A stretch of 53,306 nucleotides of DNA from an uncultured Bacteroidota bacterium. GTDB taxonomy: Bacteria; Bacteroidota; Bacteroidia; Bacteroidales; 4484-276. The notes under the pieces are model-generated. The model was not told where the DNA came from and did no database searches. It saw only the letters and a list, made by a program, of their open reading frames with translations. Where the stretch lies: contig CAJATL010000267.1 in the NCBI GenBank assembly GCA_903944895.1, positions 1 to 53,306 on the forward strand, in the 5' to 3' direction. The position numbers and the translations under genes were made by a program. Positions 27,492 to 34,677 of the stretch are shown here, piece after piece (positions within the stretch are counted from its first letter, which is position 1; every line of letters starts with the position of its first letter).

Positions 27492-29738
27492 TTATTTTTT
27501 AACTAAAGACCAGCCGCCTGAAAGTCCAAATACAAACCAGGCCAATGCCAGCGATCCCGCTGCGAAAATTGTATCACCAATTACCCGCAGCCACCTGAAA
27601 ACTTCGATGGTTGGGTCTTGCATAAAGTCGGCAGAGCGGGCGTACCACATTCCGGTGCGCACACTTACCCAGGTTTGTGCCAGGCCAACAGGTAGCACAC
27701 TTATCAGAACCATCAGCGCCAGGCCAATATTTATTGTCCAGAACGCAAATTTGATCCATTTCTCATTCCAGATTTTTTCGGGAGCCATGCTTTTCAGAAC
27801 AAAGAGCATCAACCCGATTCCGAGCATTCCATAAACGCCGAACAAGGCGGTATGTCCGTGAACCGGCGTGGTGTTAAGTCCCTGCATATAATATAGCGCG
27901 ATGGGCGGGTTGATGAGAAATCCAAAAATGCCTGCACCAACAAGGTTCCAGAAGGCTACCGACAGGAAGAAATAAATCGGCCATTTATAGCCACTGATCC
28001 AGTTGCGGTTTTGCGAAACTTTAAAATTACCATAACCCTCGTATCCCATAAAAACCAGCGGAACCACCTCCAGTGCGCTGAACGAGGCTCCCAGAGCAAG
28101 TATCACCGTTGGCGTACCACTAAAATAAAGGTGATGAAAAGTTCCCAGAATTCCCCCTGACAGAAATACGATGGTCGAAAAAAGTACGCTTGTAGTTGCC
28201 GTGGCCAAACGAACAAGCCCTAGACGAACAAAAAGAAATGCGATGGCTACCGTGGCGAAAACTTCAAAGAAACCTTCAACCCAGAGGTGAACTACCCACC
28301 AGCGCCAGTATTCGGCAACCGCGAGATGTGTTTGTTGTCCCCACATTAAACCGGCACCATAAAAGGCTGCTATCGCGATCGTCGAAATCAGAAACATGGT
28401 AAGCAACGAACGGTTCTCCGCTTTTGCTTTTAATGCCGGCATCAGTCCGCGTGCCATCAGCACCAGCCAGATAATAAGACCAACGAACAGAAATATCTGC
28501 CAGAATCTGCCAAGGTCAACGTATTCGTAACCCTGATGGCCAAACCAGAAATTGGTAACCAGGCCCAGACGCTGCATTACGCCAAACCATTGGCCGATTA
28601 ATGAACCAACAACAATTACCAGCAGTGCAATGAAAAGAAAATTAACGCCGAGTGCCTGGAATTTGGGTTCTTTTCCCGAAACAGCAGGAGCGAGGTAAAG
28701 CCCTGTTGCCAGCCATGAGGTTGCAATCCAGAAAATGGCCAACTGAATATGCCACGTCCGTGAAATCGAGTAAGGTAAAATTGATGAGAGTGGCATTCCA
28801 TAAAATGCCTGCCCTTCAACACCATAATGCGCAGTGATAATTCCCATCAAAATCTGGACAAGAATCAATGCCGTAACCACCCAAAAATATTTTAAAGTAG
28901 CCTTCATCGAAGGTGTAAAAATTCCTCCCAGCAGCGGATCTTTCACAGGAAGTTCATGATCGGCCAGTTCTTCTTCCTTTCGCGAAGCATAATACCAGCC
29001 CATCAGGCCGATGCCTGCAAGCAGCATAATTACACTGAATCCGGTCCAAAGCACCAAAGCGCTGGTAGGTTTGTTGTCAACCAATTCTTCGGAGGGCCAG
29101 TTGTTTGTATATGAAATCTCACTTCCCGGGCGGTTCGTCACACACGACCATGAAGTCCAGAAGAAAAATGTATTCATCTGAAACATTCGTTCGGTGGTTT
29201 TTATCGAATTTGGAGGAATAGCGTAAGCATCGCGCAATTTTTCCAAATCCGGATCATCCATAAAAAGACCTGCATAATGGGCACCAACAGCCTCGATGGC
29301 TTTTGCTCTCAACTCCGAAACGATCAAATTTTGTGAAGCCGGATCGTAAGTGTTGGTGCGTAACTCTTTCTGCAACCTTACTTTTAAAACTGCCTGCTGT
29401 TCGGCATTAAGCCGGGCATACGGTTTTTTAAAGGTTGTATCAGCTAAATAATCGAGTATAAAAACCGATTCACGATGCAGCCAATCCGCTGACCAGTCGG
29501 GAGCTACGTAAGAACCATGTCCCCAAACTGTTCCTACTTCCTGGCCACCAATCGATTGCCAGATATTCTGACCATCCTTAATGTCCTGGCCCGAAAAAAG
29601 CACCTTGCCGTTGGTTGTAACAACCTGGGCCGGAATTGGCGGTGCTTTGCGGTAAATTTCCCCGCCAAAGTAAAGCAGAACGGCAAAAGAGCTTACCATC
29701 ACTGCAATAAAACTGATCCAAAGTTTACGTGTATTCAT
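27492..29738 (-). CDS. norZ: Quinol-dependent nitric oxide reductase (qNOR, 748 aa)
   Basis: This single-subunit NO reductase of the heme-copper oxidase superfamily converts 2 NO to N2O using membrane quinol. The N-terminal helix and periplasmic cytochrome-c-like domain (about 30-225) carry no CxxCH, which distinguishes it from cNOR. About 13 further helices follow. The non-heme iron ligands are present: His484 and Glu488 in VVHLWVEGFFE, and His535/His536 in GTFHHLYFSG. Heme ligands are His330 (RTWHIQLAIFW) and His627/His629 (PVHGHTALFG). The spacing equals that of Geobacillus qNOR with a constant offset. The gene lies in the Rrf2-ferredoxin-qNOR-cupin-DUF438 cluster, which points to NO detoxification. 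The Rrf2 regulator probably senses NO. Confidence 0.95.
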   Translation of the reverse strand: MNTRKLWISFIAVMVSSFAVLLYFGGEIYRKAPPIPAQVVTTNGKVLFSGQDIKDGQNIWQSIGGQEVGTVWGHGSYVAPDWSADWLHRESVFILDYLADTTFKKPYARLNAEQQAVLKVRLQKELRTNTYDPASQNLIVSELRAKAIEAVGAHYAGLFMDDPDLEKLRDAYAIPPNSIKTTERMFQMNTFFFWTSWSCVTNRPGSEISYTNNWPSEELVDNKPTSALVLWTGFSVIMLLAGIGLMGWYYASRKEEELADHELPVKDPLLGGIFTPSMKATLKYFWVVTALILVQILMGIITAHYGVEGQAFYGMPLSSILPYSISRTWHIQLAIFWIATSWLATGLYLAPAVSGKEPKFQALGVNFLFIALLVIVVGSLIGQWFGVMQRLGLVTNFWFGHQGYEYVDLGRFWQIFLFVGLIIWLVLMARGLMPALKAKAENRSLLTMFLISTIAIAAFYGAGLMWGQQTHLAVAEYWRWWVVHLWVEGFFEVFATVAIAFLFVRLGLVRLATATTSVLFSTIVFLSGGILGTFHHLYFSGTPTVILALGASFSALEVVPLVFMGYEGYGNFKVSQNRNWISGYKWPIYFFLSVAFWNLVGAGIFGFLINPPIALYYMQGLNTTPVHGHTALFGVYGMLGIGLMLFVLKSMAPEKIWNEKWIKFAFWTINIGLALMVLISVLPVGLAQTWVSVRTGMWYARSADFMQDPTIEVFRWLRVIGDTIFAAGSLALAWFVFGLSGGWSLVKK

Positions 29739-29792
29739 AATATTTGTGTTTGTTTATACTTAATTTCTGAAAAATTTTCTTAAAATCTTTGC

Positions 29793-29840
29793 TTTCCTCC
29801 CTACTATCACCTCGTCTCCCCATCACTCCCTCTCTCGGTC
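29793..29840. repeat. Pyrimidine-rich low-complexity tract in the ferredoxin-qNOR gap
   Basis: About 48 bp are almost wholly pyrimidine on the plus strand (tttcctccct, then ctcgtctcccc and actccctctctc). It fills most of the 108-bp gap between the ferredoxin-like gene and qNOR. No -33/-7 promoter was seen here. Confidence 0.5.
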
Positions 29841-29846
29841 TTTTCT

Positions 29847-30704
29847 TCACAAAACCCAATCTTCCTCAATCACTTCGCCGCTTGCGCTGATAACTGCCTG
29901 TTTGATCGGGATTTTTCTTGATGCAGTTGCCACGGCCATTTGTGCCATCCGTGTTAAACCGCCGCAGCAAGGAACTTCCATCCTTACAATCGTTAAAGAA
30001 TTAATTTTTGAATCGTTGATCATGGCTACCAGTTTATCGAGGTACGATTGCTGGTTTGAATCCAGTTTCGGGCAGGCAATGGCCAGGGTCTTGTTTTTGA
30101 GATACCTGCCGTGAAAATCGCCCATGGCAAAAGCTGCACAATCGGCAGCAAGCACCACATCAGCATTTTTAAAATAGGAGGCCTGCGGATTTAAGAGATG
30201 CAGTTGAACCGGCCATTGGCGAAGTTCAGAAGGCGTGTTTAAAGGTTCAGAATGGGTTGCAGCAACAACCGGTTTTTCCTCTTCTGCACGAAAATCCCGT
30301 GCCATCGAGCCGGGACAGCCACAGGCAGAAGCGTGCTGTTCGTCATGTTTTTCGATACTCATATCAATGTTATTTTCTTTTATATAATCAATAGCTTGTT
30401 TTAAAAATTCCTCTTCTTTATGATCACGAAGATGCTCAAGATGTGCCAAAATGGTATTCCGGCCTTTGGTGACAAGGATTTCCATTACTTTTTTCTCATC
30501 ATAAGGTTCGGCATCCCGCTCGATAATTTCGATAGCACCTTCGGGGCAATAACCGAGGCAGGCCCCGAGTCCATCACAAAACAAATCGCTGATCAGCCGG
30601 GCTTTTCCATCGATAATCTGCAGGGCACCTTCGTGGCAGTTCGGGATGCAAAGGCCGCATCCGTTGCATAAATCTTCGTCAATTTGAATGATCTTTCTCT
30701 TCAT
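29847..30704 (-). CDS. Ferredoxin-like iron-sulfur protein (285 aa)
   Basis: The N-terminal 2[4Fe-4S]-type fold has a full CNGCGLCIPNC motif (Cys13, 16, 19, 23). The second motif, CDGLGACLGYCPEGAI (Cys43, 49, 53), lacks the usual second cysteine. A linker contains CGCPGS. The C-terminal domain (about 165-285) has VVLAADCAAFAMGDFHG, KTLAIACPKLD and MEVPCCGG, suggesting further metal or redox sites. The gene starts 5 nt after the Rrf2 stop, so the pair is an operon. Proteins of this type often accompany hybrid cluster protein or NO genes and may pass electrons; the partner here is unknown. Confidence 0.8.
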   Translation of the reverse strand: MKRKIIQIDEDLCNGCGLCIPNCHEGALQIIDGKARLISDLFCDGLGACLGYCPEGAIEIIERDAEPYDEKKVMEILVTKGRNTILAHLEHLRDHKEEEFLKQAIDYIKENNIDMSIEKHDEQHASACGCPGSMARDFRAEEEKPVVAATHSEPLNTPSELRQWPVQLHLLNPQASYFKNADVVLAADCAAFAMGDFHGRYLKNKTLAIACPKLDSNQQSYLDKLVAMINDSKINSLTIVRMEVPCCGGLTRMAQMAVATASRKIPIKQAVISASGEVIEEDWVL

Positions 30705-30709
30705 AATTA

Positions 30710-31117
30710 TTAATATTTCAATGATAAGTCGCTTAACATCCGGTTTTGATAGTATGTTTTAAATTCGTGAAAAAGCCGCTGACGGACATCTCCAAAAACA
30801 CAATCCGAAAAGGGGCAGATGTCATCGGTTCGATGGCAATGATCTTGCTCGAGTGTACCTTCAAACAACTCATAAATCTCAAGTAAACTGATCGAATCAG
30901 GTTTGCGGAGCATTTTAAAACCACCTTTTGGACCGCGGGTTGAGCTAACAAACCGTTGCCTTGCAAGGATGTGCATGATTTTGGCAACATGGTTTTTCGA
31001 TAGTTTCAACATATCAGCAATCTGAGTTGCGTTTAACTCATCTTTTGAAGCCGAAATCAATGCCATGCTGTGTATGGCGATGTTTGTAGCTTCAGATATA
31101 TTGAATAATTTCCCCAT
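30710..31117 (-). CDS. Rrf2-family iron-sulfur regulator 1 (135 aa), NO cluster
   Basis: The start is ATG 31117 (MGKLFNISEATNIAIHSM), the normal Rrf2 beginning; a longer frame from 31174 would start within the promoter. The winged helix-turn-helix spans about 8-75 (ELNATQIADMLKLSKNHVAKIMHILARQRFVSSTRGPKGGF). The cluster-binding loop has Cys94, Cys101 and Cys106 (C-x6-C-x4-C), as in NsrR/IscR-type proteins. It leads the operon with the ferredoxin-like, qNOR and cupin genes. NO sensing through the iron-sulfur cluster and derepression of the operon are inferred from family knowledge and context. Confidence 0.85.
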   Translation of the reverse strand: MGKLFNISEATNIAIHSMALISASKDELNATQIADMLKLSKNHVAKIMHILARQRFVSSTRGPKGGFKMLRKPDSISLLEIYELFEGTLEQDHCHRTDDICPFSDCVFGDVRQRLFHEFKTYYQNRMLSDLSLKY

Positions 31118-31142
31118 TAATGTAATTCGGTATTTGAATACG

Positions 31143-31174
31143 CAAATGTACAATAGAAATATTTTATCTACCAA
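31143..31174 (-). promoter_or_regulatory. Promoter of the NO-response operon
   Basis: On the minus strand TTTG (TTG at complement of 31172-31174), 21 nt, then TACATTTG (complement of 31143-31150), about 26 nt upstream of the ATG. The surrounding AT-rich GGTAGATAAAATATTTC could hold an Rrf2 operator, but no clear dyad was identified. Confidence 0.55.
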
Positions 31175-31433
31175 ATAAATTTTAAAATATTTTTTATTGA
31201 GATTATATCATGTTAGAATTCAATATGGTATGAAGAATTTATTTTGATTTAATCATGGAAAGGAGCAGTACGGTTTAGGAAATTTGGATAAGGAAGGATG
31301 AAATAGGAAGTGGGGGAATTTGAAAACTAACAAATTTCTAAAACCTGGATGATTTAGACGTGAAGAAGAAAAACCTTCAATACTTTCGGTTTAATGTTCA
31401 TCAAAAAAAACTGACTAACTTCAATTATTGCCG
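31175..31433. other. Gene-free remainder of gap 31118-31433
   Basis: No gene, clear repeat or terminator was seen beyond the promoter at its left edge. It separates the NO operon promoter from the 3' end of the AAA/DUF4143 gene. Confidence 0.4.
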
Positions 31434-32735
31434 TTACTGATTCCTCACCAGGAAACTTGCATACAGCGGCAGATTTATAAATTTCCCGTCACGGGTAAAA
31501 TTTCGGGGGGAGAGGCGGAATAGTATTTCGGGATTGTATTTTTCGGCATAGCTGGTCAGGCTTTTTTTGTTGCGGCTAAGTCCGCTTTTTACTTCCAACG
31601 GATAAATGTTGTTCGCGTTTTGAACGACAAAATCCACCTCTGCATCGCTGTTTGAAGCCCAGTAAAAAAGATTTTCGTAACCGGAGTTAATCAGTTCGGT
31701 GGCAACAAAGTTTTCGATAAAGGCTCCGTTGTATTCAGAAAATAATGCTGTTGGATTTAAAATCATGTCGGAAGTAACATTCAGCATGGCCCCCAGAAGG
31801 CCGGTATCGTGCAGAAATATTTTAAACTTATCGTAATCAGCATAGCCCGGAAGTGGAATTTTTGGCAGACTGATTTGATAAGCCACGTTAATCAGTCCTG
31901 CTTTTTTCAGCCATTCAATTGTTTGCTCGTATGAAGATGCACGGGCATTTTTACGCACATCGCTGAATTTGAACTTTTTGTTTTCCCTCGCTAATTGTCG
32001 TGGTATTGTTTGCCAAAGCTCCGAAGTTTTTATCGCTTGAGACTTTTCGGTGTATTTTGAAAAATCGCGTTCATAAGATTTTAGAATTTCCTGTTGTATT
32101 TTGCGGGAGGACGCAATGTCCTGGTTATTCAGGTAATCCTGTAAAACCTCTGGCATTCCCCCAAGAAAAAGATACATTTTGAGATGCGTGAGTAATTTTT
32201 CGTGAATGATTTCAGGAAATGGCAAAGAAAGGTCTTTTTTATATAGTTCATCCAAAATCAACTGTTCATCACAAGCCCGGAGGTATTCGGCAAACGACAT
32301 GGGAAAAAGCGTCATAAAGTTAACTTTCCCAACCGGAAAACTGGATTGAATGCCAACGCTAACGCCCAACAGCGAGCCTGCTGCGATGAGGTGAAATTCG
32401 GGAGAAATTTCATTGAAATATTTCAAGCTTGTCAAAACTTCCGGCGAGGTTTGTATCTCATCAAAAAAAATAAGCGTATTCTCCGGCTTTATGGCGCGCC
32501 CGAGATAAAGTCCGATATTTTCGACGATTTTATAGGGATCAAGTGCTACCTTAAACAACGAACCCAAATCCGGATTCTGCTCAAAGTTGAGATAAACAAA
32601 ATTGCCATATTCCTTTCTTCCAAAGGAATTCACAAGCCAGGTTTTCCCAACCTGACGTGCTCCCTGCATCAGTAGTGGCTTGCGTTTCGGATCATTTTTC
32701 CAGATTATTAACTGGTTGTACAAATCTCTTTCCAT
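31434..32735 (-). CDS. AAA-family ATPase with DUF4143 tail (433 aa), repeat-preceded
   Basis: Walker A is GARQVGKTW (about 25-33), Walker B is TLIFFDEIQTS (about 88-98), sensor-1-like is LIAAGSLLGV. The region FPVGKVNFMTLFPMSFAEYLRA is characteristic of this family. The C-terminal DUF4143 domain carries the nuclease-like signature AEVDFVV...YPLEVKSG (about 366-383). The middle (about 230-290) looks like a winged-helix (RENKKFKFSDVRKNARASSYEQTIEWLKKAGLI). It is a paralogue class of the ATPase at 22416. Its ATG lies 3 nt from the nearest copy of a five-fold 19-bp repeat; the GGAG inside that copy sits at Shine-Dalgarno distance. The family's role is not settled. Confidence 0.85.
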   Translation of the reverse strand: MERDLYNQLIIWKNDPKRKPLLMQGARQVGKTWLVNSFGRKEYGNFVYLNFEQNPDLGSLFKVALDPYKIVENIGLYLGRAIKPENTLIFFDEIQTSPEVLTSLKYFNEISPEFHLIAAGSLLGVSVGIQSSFPVGKVNFMTLFPMSFAEYLRACDEQLILDELYKKDLSLPFPEIIHEKLLTHLKMYLFLGGMPEVLQDYLNNQDIASSRKIQQEILKSYERDFSKYTEKSQAIKTSELWQTIPRQLARENKKFKFSDVRKNARASSYEQTIEWLKKAGLINVAYQISLPKIPLPGYADYDKFKIFLHDTGLLGAMLNVTSDMILNPTALFSEYNGAFIENFVATELINSGYENLFYWASNSDAEVDFVVQNANNIYPLEVKSGLSRNKKSLTSYAEKYNPEILFRLSPRNFTRDGKFINLPLYASFLVRNQ

Positions 32736-32738
32736 TTT

Positions 32739-32887
32739 TTATCTCCAAAAAAGTGTATCCAACATCTAAATTTATCTCCAAATAAGTGTTACAAAGATAA
32801 TATTTATCTCCAAAAAAGTGTACTATTCGGTATAATTATCTCCAAAAAAGTGTATCACTCCTGCAAATTTATCTCCAGAAAAGTGTA
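32739..32887. repeat. Five-copy 19-bp repeat array upstream of the AAA/DUF4143 gene
   Basis: Copies of TTATCTCCAAAAAAGTGTA start at 32739, 32772, 32804, 32836 and 32869. Three are identical (1, 3, 4), copy 2 differs at two positions and copy 5 at one. The start-to-start spacing is 33, 32, 32 and 33 bp, about three helical turns, and the 13-14-bp spacers are unrelated. In the gene's direction each copy reads TACACTTTTTTGGAGATAA and includes GGAG; the copy next to the gene could act as its ribosome binding site. It is iteron-like, with spacers too short for CRISPR. Confidence 0.9.
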
Positions 32888-32977
32888 ATTTGAATTTTGA
32901 TATTGATCCCAGGAGTGGCTGAAACCCTGACTCCATCTATGAAAGAAAGAAAAATTGTGGTAAGTTTGATTTTGAAA

Positions 32978-34042
32978 TTATTCTCCGACTTCCGGCCGTA
33001 TCCATTGGTAGCTGTACCAGTGCCAGGTTTTGCCATCAATCGAAGGGGCGGTGATGGTGTAAAGCGTACGACGGGCCGTGAGTTTTCCGCTGGCTTTAAG
33101 GATTACCGCAGGATTGATGGGGTCATCAATGATTTTGATGTTTTCGCATTTTGTTCCGGCAACAAAAAATTGGGCTTTTTTAAGGTTAATTTTTCCCGGC
33201 ATCACCTCAACTCTAATTTCGGGAGGATTTTCGCTCAGGAAGGGTGAATCAGGAATGGTTTTAATAATTCGCAAAGCCTTCAGGTCTATTTTCCGCTTTA
33301 ACTCTTCAAAGGTCCCAAAATACCCTCCCAACGGGAAACGCGGAATTTCGAAAGGGTCACTCGTTTCGCAAAACAGCCCGGAGTTTTGAACCAGGGCAGC
33401 GGAGTAGCCGTTATCTTTTAAAACCTGCACCATGTCTTTGGTCCATTCCCCGTAAGGGTAAACGTAATATTCGGGCTTTTTTCCAAGATTTTTCTCAATC
33501 AAAGCTGTTGATTTGATAAGGTCGTCCCTGAATTTTCCGGCTCTTTCGGCATCATTATAATCTACAAAGAAGTCGTGCGAACCGGAATGATTCTGTATTT
33601 CGATACCTGCCTTTTGAAGCTCGGCAAACTGTGCCCAACTGATAAAATCTTTGTGTCCAACCAGGTCGGTTTGGATAAAAATTGTGGCAGCAAATCCATA
33701 CTTCTTAAGCAAAGGCCAGCCATTTTCATGAAATGAAGAATAGCCGTCGTCGATGGTGATAATTACAGTTTTAGCCGGAAAAGCTGTATTGTTTTTCCAA
33801 CGCTCCATTGCCTCTCCAAAGGTTAAAACCGTGTATTGATTGTCTTTCAGATAGCGAAGGTGCTGCTCAAAAACCTCGAGCGAAGTGTTGGTGCTGCGAT
33901 AGCGGTTGTCGCCAAAGCGGTGATAAGCTAAAACAGGAATATCAAAATTTGATTGGCCGGGCGGGAAATTTTTACGTTCGGCAATTTGCGGAGAAACTAA
34001 TAAGCAACTGAATATGAATATAATGAACAGGATTGAGCGCAT
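32978..34042 (-). CDS. Secreted polysaccharide deacetylase, CE4/NodB type (354 aa)
   Basis: The N-terminus MRSILFIIFIFSCLLVSPQIA is a signal peptide. The NodB domain spans about 33-230: VLAYHRFGD, TIDDGYSSF (metal-binding and catalytic Asp98/Asp99), NHSGSHDF (metal ligands His152 and His156) and VYPYGEWT. The order is that of PgaB/IcaB-like N-deacetylases. A C-terminal beta domain of about 100 residues (PPEIRVEVMPGKINL to WHWYSYQWIRPE) follows. It is predicted to remove N-acetyl groups from extracellular or cell-wall glycans. The gene starts 24 nt after the second Rrf2 regulator and is probably cotranscribed with it. Confidence 0.85.
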   Translation of the reverse strand: MRSILFIIFIFSCLLVSPQIAERKNFPPGQSNFDIPVLAYHRFGDNRYRSTNTSLEVFEQHLRYLKDNQYTVLTFGEAMERWKNNTAFPAKTVIITIDDGYSSFHENGWPLLKKYGFAATIFIQTDLVGHKDFISWAQFAELQKAGIEIQNHSGSHDFFVDYNDAERAGKFRDDLIKSTALIEKNLGKKPEYYVYPYGEWTKDMVQVLKDNGYSAALVQNSGLFCETSDPFEIPRFPLGGYFGTFEELKRKIDLKALRIIKTIPDSPFLSENPPEIRVEVMPGKINLKKAQFFVAGTKCENIKIIDDPINPAVILKASGKLTARRTLYTITAPSIDGKTWHWYSYQWIRPEVGE

Positions 34043-34066
34043 GGCCGGTTGTTTGCTTTTTAAAAA

Positions 34067-34471
34067 TTATGCTTTTATATATTCCGAAAGCTTTTGATTC
34101 TTCATGTAAGTCTGGAAATTCCTTGTCATATCGCTGATGATGTTCCCAAGAATGCATTTGTCAAAAGCACAAATCATATTATTTAAAGGGCATTCAGCAA
34201 TTTCAATCTTCCCCTCGATAGATTCGTAAACGTCGAGCAAGTTAATTTCTTCGGCAGGTCTTTTAAGTTCAAAACCGCCATGAGGGCCGCGGTTCGACAA
34301 CAAAAAATCATCCTTGACCAGCCGCTGCAACACTTTAGCTACATGGTGTTTTGATGAGCCGGTACGTTCGGCAATCTTGATAACATTGAGCTTCGAATTA
34401 GCACCTGCAATAAGAACCATGCTATGAATGGCGATAGAACCAGCCTCAGATAACGAAAATACTTTCGACAT
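34067..34471 (-). CDS. Rrf2-family iron-sulfur regulator 2 (134 aa)
   Basis: This is a paralogue of the regulator at 30710. The winged helix-turn-helix is KLNVIKIAERTGSSKHHVAKVLQRLVKDDFLLSNRGPHGGF. Cys94, Cys101 and Cys106 are at exactly the same positions as in paralogue 1. A likely iron-sulfur cluster senses NO, oxygen or iron status. It leads a probable two-gene unit with the polysaccharide deacetylase, hinting at control of surface glycan by redox or NO state. A -7-like TACTTTTG lies upstream without a spaced -33 box. Confidence 0.85.
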   Translation of the reverse strand: MSKVFSLSEAGSIAIHSMVLIAGANSKLNVIKIAERTGSSKHHVAKVLQRLVKDDFLLSNRGPHGGFELKRPAEEINLLDVYESIEGKIEIAECPLNNMICAFDKCILGNIISDMTRNFQTYMKNQKLSEYIKA

Positions 34472-34606
34472 ACAGATTTATTTTAATCGTGGTAGAGGCA
34501 AAAGTAACCCAAATTTAATCTTTTAAGTATTTAAACACTAATTTATATTAATTCTACATTTTACTGTCTGATACTTCACTAAGGCTGCTCATCATAACGC
34601 TTTAAT

Positions 34607-34650
34607 AAAAAAAAACTGAGGCTGACCTCAAATAGCCAGACTCAGTTTTT
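34607..34650 (-). terminator. Intrinsic terminator of the 1617-aa T9SS gene
   Basis: On the minus strand AAAAACTGAG pairs with CTCAGTTTTT, enclosing a 20-nt loop. The downstream arm runs into nine consecutive Ts. It starts 28 nt past the stop codon. Confidence 0.8.
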
Positions 34651-34677
34651 GACTTAGAAAATGTTGTTAAGCTTTAA

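Noticed and set aside
32739-32887. CRISPR array
   Set aside because: Repeats are 19 bp and spacers only 13-14 bp, there are no cas genes, and the array sits against a gene start. It is better seen as an iteron-like regulatory array.
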